39,227 bases of DNA, from NCBI GenBank assembly GCA_021846505.1, contig JAJZWV010000037.1, positions 1-39,227 of the forward strand, in the 5' to 3' direction. Positions within the stretch are counted from its first letter, which is position 1, and each line of letters opens with the position of its first letter. Both the position numbers and the translations under genes were made by a program. This document shows, piece by piece, positions 34,038-39,227 of the stretch. Source of the stretch: Bacillota bacterium (GTDB lineage: Bacteria; Bacillota; Sulfobacillia; Sulfobacillales; JAIMBI01). The notes under the pieces were generated by a model. It made no database searches and was not told the DNA's origin. It was given only the letters and a program-made list of their open reading frames with translations.

Positions 34038-37000
34038 ATGCCAGCTGACACGCCCTGGAGCCGCTTTTTAGCCAGCCATCCCGGCCTGGTGTCGGTCGAA
34101 GCTGTGGCCTGGAACCACGACTTGGCCGACGTGGACGCCACGGTGCGGGTGGGCGACGGCTGGACGCCGGCGCTGGCGGAGCGGGCAGCGCGAGCGCTGG
34201 CGGAGAGCCTCCAGGCTGGGGTGCGGTTCACCGTGCTGCCCGGCACGGAAAGTTTGTCGGACCGGGTCCGGGCGGTGTTGCCCCGCGGGCTGGTGGATCA
34301 CCAGGGGGTTCGGGAAGCCGCGGATGGATCCGTGGTGCTGACGGTGTCCGGCAGCGGCGGGGAGGCAATGTGGGAGCAGTGGGGCGGCGAAGGCCGCCTG
34401 CGCCAGCTGGTCGGCGACCTGCCGCCTCTGGCCCTGGAGGTCGTGGCGCCCCCGGCGGAGGCCCCCAGCACCGTGGTCCTGCCCCCGGCCGCCCCCGGGC
34501 CCCCGCGGTATGGCGGCGCGCCGGAAGGGGACCCGATTCCGCTGTCCGAGGCGGCCGCCACGGCGGGTGCCCCCGGCGTGGTGTGCGTCGAGGGGAAAAT
34601 TTTTTCGCGCGAGGAGCGCCTGCTGCGGGAGGGACAGCGGCTTTTGCTGATGGGCCTGACCGACTTGTCCTCGTCGTTGGCGCTGCGGCTGTACTTTGGC
34701 CGGGACGACGACGCGCCAGCCAGCCCGTTCGAGGTGGGCGTGTGGGTGCGCGCTGAGGGGGCGGTCGACGTGGATCGCGCGGGGGAGCCGGTGATGAAGG
34801 TGCGCCGGCTAGAAGTGCGGCCGAGCCCTCCGGCGGATGACGGGGCGGAGGTGCCGCGCATCGAGTGGCATGCGCACAGCAAGATGAGCGCCATGGATGG
34901 GCTGGCGGATGTGTCATCCCTGGTGGCTCGGGCCGCCGCGCTGGGCCACCCCGCCATTGCGGTGACCGACCATGGGGTGGTGCAGGCGTTTCCGGAAGCC
35001 GCAGACCAGGCGCGGCGCCATGGCATTCGGGTGGTGTACGGGCTGGAGGCACACGTCGTGGACGACGCCGTGCCGGTGCTGACCGGCCCAGTGCCTCCTG
35101 GGCCCTGGCGCGACTGGCCGCTCGTGGCACTCGACATTGAGACGACCGGCCTGTCGCCGCGCACCCAGGACATCATTGAGGTGGGCGCCGTGCGGTGGGA
35201 GCACGGCGAAGTGGCGGGCCGGTTTTCGCGGCTCATTCGTCCAGAGCGCCGGCCCATGTCGGCCGCGTCGCAGGCGATCACCGGCATCCGCCCCGAAGAT
35301 CTGGCGGAGGCGCCGGCCGCCGCGGAGGTGTGGGAGGAATTCCGCGCCTTTTGCGCGGGCGCAGTGCTGGTGGCGCACAATGCCGGGTTTGACTACGGGT
35401 TTTTGGCACCCGGACTGGAGCCCGGCCATGGCCCATGGCCGCTGTTAGACACGCTGGCGCTGGCTCGGGCCGTGTTGCCGGTGCAGCGCCAGTACGGTCT
35501 GGAGCCGCTGTGCCGCGAGCTCAAAATCCCCCTGGATCAGCACCACCGAGCACTGGCCGATGCGGAAGCGTGCGGCCAGCTGGCGCTGGCCCTGCTGGCC
35601 CTGCCGGCGGGCACCGCGCTGGCGGATGCCGGCCTCACGGAGCCGGCGCCGATTCCGGTGGCTGCGGGGCGCCCCTATCCGGTGCTGGTATACCCCCGCC
35701 ACGCAGACGGCATGGTGGCGCTGTATCGCGCGGTGTCTGATTCGCACCTGGTCGACTTTCACCGCGTGCCTCGGATGCCGGCGTCGGTGCTAGCGGCCCA
35801 TCGGCAGGATTGGCTCTTGGGTGCGCCGGCTATCGATGGGGAAGTCACCTCGCTGCTGCTGCAGGGCCGGCCGGCCGAGGATTTGGGCCCCGTGGCGGCG
35901 CGCTACGACTTCTTGGAAGTTGTGCCGCCCGCTTGCGTGCAGGATTGGGCCGACGAAGGCTGGCTGGGTGACTCGGAGGCGGTGGAGCAGGTGCTGGCCG
36001 ACGTGGTGGCCGTGGGAGAGCGCTGCGGCCGCCCGGTGGTGGCTGCCTCAGACGTGCACTACCTGATGCCCGAAGACGCCGTGCTGCGGGATATTCTGGC
36101 GGTCACGGCGAAGACGGACGTGCATGCGCGCCGCGGCGCGCTGCACCTGCGCACCACCGGCGAGCTGCTGCAGGAGATGGCGTTCTTGGGGGCGGAGCGG
36201 GCAAGTCAGGTGGTGGTGCACAGCACGCGCGCGCTTCTGCAAGAGCTTCTGCCGCTGGAGCCGATTCCGGAAGGTTTGCACAGCCCGCGGCTGCCGGAGG
36301 CAGAGCCCACGATTTCCGCGCTGCCGTGGGAGCGGGCCCGGTCGCTGTTTGGCGACCCGGTGCCGCCGTTTGTGGCGGAGCGACTGGAGCGAGAGATTTC
36401 CGCCATTTTGGAGCACGGGTACGCGAGCGTGTACTATACCGCCCACCGCTTAGCGAAGAAAACGATCGAAGATGGGTATCTCGTGGGCAGCCGAGGCTCC
36501 GTCGGCTCGTCGCTGGTGGCCACCTACCTCGACATCACCGAGGTCAACCCGCTCCCGCCCCACTATCGCTGCCCGCACTGCCGGTGGTCCCGACGGGCGG
36601 AGGACCAGGACGGGCCAGTCTCCTCAGGCTTTGACTTGCCGCCGCGGGACTGCCCGGCGTGCGGCACGCGGCTCGTGGGCGACGGGCAAGATATCCCCTT
36701 TGAAACCTTCTTGGGCTTTCACGGGGAAAAGGTGCCTGATATCGACCTGAACTTCTCCGGAGACTACCAGGGCCAGATCCACCGCTACACCGAGGAGCTG
36801 TTTGGGGCGGGCCAGGTGTTTCGCGCTGGCACCATCGCCACCGTGGCCGAGCGCACCGCGTTTGGCTTGGTCAAGGCGTGGGCGCGCGAGACCGGGCGCA
36901 CACCGCTGGCCGTGGAGGTGGATCGCCTGGTGCTGGGGCTCACTGGCGTGAAGCGTACCACCGGCCAGCATCCCGGCGGGCTGATGCTGGTGCCCGACGG

Positions 37001-38159
37001 GGACGACATCCACCACTACACCCCGGTGCAGCGCCCGGCCGACGCCGCGATGACCGATGTGCGCACCACGCACTTTGACTACCACGCGATTGAGGGGCGG
37101 CTCCTAAAGCTGGACCTGCTCGGCCATGAAGATCCCACCACCCTCAGGCTGTTGACCGAGCTGACGGGCCAGCCGCTGGACGAGGTGCCGTTTCAGGACC
37201 CCGACACGATGGGCCTGTTTTCCGGCACCGAAACCCTGGGCCTTTCAGAAGAGCAGCTCGGGTCGGCGGTCGGCACCGTGGGCCTGCCTGAATTTGGCAC
37301 CCCGTTTGTGCGCCGAATGCTGGCAGACACGCGGCCGAAAACCTTTGGGGAGCTGGTGCGGATTTCGGGGCTGTCGCATGGGACCAACGTGTGGGCCAAC
37401 AACGCCGACGCGCTGATTCGCGATCGGGTGGCGACCCTTTCGGAGGTCATCGCCACCCGCGACGACGTGATGACCTATTTGATCCGCCGGGGCATGCCGC
37501 CGGCCGACGCCTTTCAAATTTCCGAGCATGTGCGGCGGGGGCGGGCGCTGTCCGACGGCGAGCGCCAAGCCATGCGGACCGCAGGCGTGCCCGCCTGGTA
37601 CATCCAATCGTGCGACCGCATCACCTACCTGTTCCCCAAAGCGCATGCCGCCGCGTATGTGACGATGGGCTGGCGCATTGCGTGGTTCAAAATGCACTTC
37701 CCGGTGGAGTACTACGCGGTGTACTTCACGCTCCGCCGCGATGACTTCCTGCCGGAGCCAGCTTTGGGCGGCCTCGCCGCCGTTCGGCAGGAGCAAGGGC
37801 GCCTCGACGCGCTGGGGAATGAGGCCACGCCCAGGGACAAGGCGCGCAGTGCGGTCCTGGAGGTGATGGGGGAAATGCTGCTGCGGGGATTTAGCTTTCA
37901 GCCCGTGTCCCTCGAGGACTCACTGGCGGATCGATTTGCGGTGGTGGCCCCGGGCGCCCTGCTGATGCCGTTTGAGGCGCTCCCCGGCCTCGGCCGAACG
38001 GCCGCCGCGCACATTGTTGAGAGCCGGGCGGACGGGCCGTTTGCCTCCATCGAGGACTTGCGCGAGCGGGCGCGCCTCACCAAGCCGGTGCTGGAGCTCC
38101 TGCGCCAGCACGGGGCGCTGGACCACCTGGGCGAAACACGCCAGCTGGCGCTCTTTTAG
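34038..38159 (+). CDS. polC: DNA polymerase III PolC-type, alpha subunit
   Basis: A 1373-residue replicative polymerase, near the usual ~1430. In order: an N-terminal domain; an OB-fold region (about 170-270); the first part of PHP (HAHSKMSAMDG from residue 278); an inserted DEDDh 3'-5' exonuclease (DIETTGL from 366, HNAGFDYGFLAPG, then HRALADAEA); the rest of PHP; and the polymerase core. A zinc motif (CPHC and CPAC) lies near 850-880. PDIDLNFSGDYQ (catalytic Asp 901 and 903) and KLDLLGHEDPT hold the active-site Asp residues. An HhH motif (LPGLGRTAAAHIV) and the final QLALF, a beta-clamp motif, close the protein. The ATG at 34038 follows AAGGAGGAT by 8 bases. PolC occurs mainly in low-GC-type Gram-positives, which anchors the phylum call. 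Confidence 0.98.
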   Translation: MPADTPWSRFLASHPGLVSVEAVAWNHDLADVDATVRVGDGWTPALAERAARALAESLQAGVRFTVLPGTESLSDRVRAVLPRGLVDHQGVREAADGSVVLTVSGSGGEAMWEQWGGEGRLRQLVGDLPPLALEVVAPPAEAPSTVVLPPAAPGPPRYGGAPEGDPIPLSEAAATAGAPGVVCVEGKIFSREERLLREGQRLLLMGLTDLSSSLALRLYFGRDDDAPASPFEVGVWVRAEGAVDVDRAGEPVMKVRRLEVRPSPPADDGAEVPRIEWHAHSKMSAMDGLADVSSLVARAAALGHPAIAVTDHGVVQAFPEAADQARRHGIRVVYGLEAHVVDDAVPVLTGPVPPGPWRDWPLVALDIETTGLSPRTQDIIEVGAVRWEHGEVAGRFSRLIRPERRPMSAASQAITGIRPEDLAEAPAAAEVWEEFRAFCAGAVLVAHNAGFDYGFLAPGLEPGHGPWPLLDTLALARAVLPVQRQYGLEPLCRELKIPLDQHHRALADAEACGQLALALLALPAGTALADAGLTEPAPIPVAAGRPYPVLVYPRHADGMVALYRAVSDSHLVDFHRVPRMPASVLAAHRQDWLLGAPAIDGEVTSLLLQGRPAEDLGPVAARYDFLEVVPPACVQDWADEGWLGDSEAVEQVLADVVAVGERCGRPVVAASDVHYLMPEDAVLRDILAVTAKTDVHARRGALHLRTTGELLQEMAFLGAERASQVVVHSTRALLQELLPLEPIPEGLHSPRLPEAEPTISALPWERARSLFGDPVPPFVAERLEREISAILEHGYASVYYTAHRLAKKTIEDGYLVGSRGSVGSSLVATYLDITEVNPLPPHYRCPHCRWSRRAEDQDGPVSSGFDLPPRDCPACGTRLVGDGQDIPFETFLGFHGEKVPDIDLNFSGDYQGQIHRYTEELFGAGQVFRAGTIATVAERTAFGLVKAWARETGRTPLAVEVDRLVLGLTGVKRTTGQHPGGLMLVPDGDDIHHYTPVQRPADAAMTDVRTTHFDYHAIEGRLLKLDLLGHEDPTTLRLLTELTGQPLDEVPFQDPDTMGLFSGTETLGLSEEQLGSAVGTVGLPEFGTPFVRRMLADTRPKTFGELVRISGLSHGTNVWANNADALIRDRVATLSEVIATRDDVMTYLIRRGMPPADAFQISEHVRRGRALSDGERQAMRTAGVPAWYIQSCDRITYLFPKAHAAAYVTMGWRIAWFKMHFPVEYYAVYFTLRRDDFLPEPALGGLAAVRQEQGRLDALGNEATPRDKARSAVLEVMGEMLLRGFSFQPVSLEDSLADRFAVVAPGALLMPFEALPGLGRTAAAHIVESRADGPFASIEDLRERARLTKPVLELLRQHGALDHLGETRQLALF

Positions 38160-39047
38160 TGCGGCGGCCTCAGATGGTCGCGGTTTGCGGACGCAGGCCG
38201 TGCCTGGGCTGGCCTTGCCAGGTTGCTGTCTGCATTGTTCCTTGCATGGGCGGGGCTGGCGCTGCCCTGGCTTGCTCGGTGGCGGCGGCGCGCGCAGGCC
38301 ATCCCGCCCAGCTGGCGATGGGTCGCTCGTCGGAGCGCGGGTGCCGCCGCCAGGTTCTGGGCGGGACCTGCTGCTGGCCGCGATCGGCACGGCAGCGCTG
38401 GCGGGCGCGGTGGCCGCGTGGGGGCTGCGCGGAAGGCCCCCCGGCGGGTGGGGTCGCCACCACAGCGGCCAGAGCGCGTGGGGCGCCGCCGCCGGCTGCC
38501 GGTCCATGCCAGCTTGGTCGGCCCCTTGGGCGTGCATGACGCGGCCTGGACCGTGTCCCGGCGCGACCCGGATTGCATCGGCTTGTGCAGGACGCCGCTT
38601 TCCCTCCCACTGCTGCGGATGAGCCTGGCCGCCAGCGGTGGTGGAGGGCACGGGCTAAAATGCGCGGGTAGCTGTGGGCTACGGCGTGGGCACCCGTCGG
38701 GCTGTCGGTGGTGGAGGCGTCTGTGATGACCATGATTGGGGCCAGATTCAACGTGTGGCTGATGGAGGGCGCCGCGGATCGCAAGCGCGGGGCGCGGTGG
38801 AGCCGACCGCCCACGGCCAAGTCAGAGCCAGCGAGCCGACCGTGCTCGACGCCTGAGTGCGCGGGCCATTTTGTGGGCGCGGCCGTGCTGGCCGGTTGCG
38901 CGACCTGGCTGCCCGCCGATCGCCCCCCGCGCGCTAGCGACCCAGCACGGCTCTATGATGAAACCTGTGGGATGGGCAGGCAGGAGAGAAGCGGCAGCAC
39001 GTCCCATTCGTTGATAGCTGACATCGACGAAGGAGGGTGCTCCCGCT
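38160..39047. other. Gene-poor region after polC
   Basis: About 890 bases without a convincing gene. On the + strand a membrane-like start MLSALFLAWAGLALPWLAR (from 38223) is followed, in another frame near 38365-38440, by DLLLAAIGTAALAGAVAAWG. Joined by a frameshift this would be a small two-helix membrane protein, so a decayed gene is possible. The usual partners after polC (rimP, nusA) are absent. TATGAT (38954-38959) and TAAAAT (38657-38662) resemble -10 boxes without -35 partners. The region borders a transposase gene, so it may be scarred by insertion. Confidence 0.5.
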
Positions 39048-39227
39048 ATGAAGGAGTGTACCGCAGAGTTGACGACGGTGCTGGGGTTGGCGCACGAACA
39101 GGTGACGGCGGTGGTGGAGACGGCGACGGGGTGGCGCGTCCCGGTTGAGAGCCCGCAGCCGGCGGCGTGTCCGGTGTGCGACGGGACGCGCTGGCATCGG
39201 CATGCCCGACTCGATCCGCGGGTGGTG
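39048..39227 (+). CDS. Transposase N terminus, ISL3-like (truncated by window end)
   Basis: The first 60 codons of a gene that runs off the window. The ATG at 39048 has GAAGGAGGG ten bases upstream. The protein begins with a short helical part (LTTVLGLAHEQVTAVVE) and then ACPVCDGTRWHRHARLDPR. That gives C-x2-C with a nearby His/Arg pattern of the type found in the N-terminal zinc finger of ISL3-family transposases (C-P-x-C-G-x-x-x-x-x-x-H-x-R). Only this finger can be seen, so the family is provisional. No terminal repeat could be confirmed upstream. Confidence 0.6.
   Translation, partial: MKECTAELTTVLGLAHEQVTAVVETATGWRVPVESPQPAACPVCDGTRWHRHARLDPRVV

Overview
The window reads as about 39 kb of chromosome from a very GC-rich (visually near 70%), endospore-forming member of the Bacillota. 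Three things point there: a full-length PolC-type replicative polymerase (PHP domain with an inserted exonuclease), small acid-soluble spore protein (SASP) genes of the alpha/beta type, and the classic Gram-positive order rpsB-tsf-pyrH-frr-uppS-cdsA-dxr-rseP-ispG-proS-polC. A deep thermophilic or acidophilic lineage such as the Sulfobacillus/Thermaerobacter/Symbiobacterium groups would fit, but that placement is inference. Almost every gene is on the + strand and many neighbours overlap by 1 to 32 bases. GTG and TTG starts are common, and one start is probably CTG.

Layout. 1-2200 is a decayed insertion-sequence zone: a 30-base G run, two degraded transposase copies on the - strand (ISKra4-like), a direct repeat of about 270 bp shared by both, and between them an intact Phd/VapC-like toxin-antitoxin pair with its own promoter. 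2203-2352 holds a complete tRNA-Pro(GGG) unit with promoter, encoded CCA and terminator. 2378-12319 carries a CorA-like transporter and then genes of polyamine and S-adenosylmethionine by-product metabolism: class III (putrescine-type) aminotransferase, SRPBCC protein, speD, ndk, phosphodiesterase, MTA phosphorylase, S-adenosylhomocysteine hydrolase, MTA/SAH deaminase, thioesterase and a PHP phosphoesterase.

12327-22809 is a mixed housekeeping region: a - strand hypothetical gene, a DinG-type helicase-exonuclease, surE, an intact SASP gene, a small membrane protein, a second SASP gene on the - strand that carries an apparent one-base frameshift, a DUF4264-like protein, a NUDIX hydrolase, a TPR lipoprotein, hflX, miaB and two hypothetical genes. 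22840-38159 is the conserved translation, envelope, isoprenoid and replication block from rpsB to polC, with an AI-2E-type permease, a type-2 glycosyltransferase and a small hypothetical gene inserted. 38160-39047 has no convincing gene, and the window ends inside an ISL3-like transposase gene.

How the genes fit together. SpeD makes decarboxylated SAM for spermidine synthesis, which releases 5'-methylthioadenosine (MTA). SAM-dependent methylation releases S-adenosylhomocysteine (SAH). The mtnP, ahcY and mtaD genes clear MTA and SAH by phosphorolysis, hydrolysis and deamination. In the last block, UppS and CdsA serve undecaprenyl and phospholipid synthesis, Dxr and IspG serve the MEP isoprenoid route that feeds UppS, RseP is an intramembrane protease, and ProRS and PolC serve translation and replication. 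No established new defence or biosynthetic system is evident. The most unusual points are the frameshifted antisense SASP gene, the likely CTG start of pyrH, the changed G4 motif in HflX, and the packing of three SAM by-product enzymes in one overlapping array.
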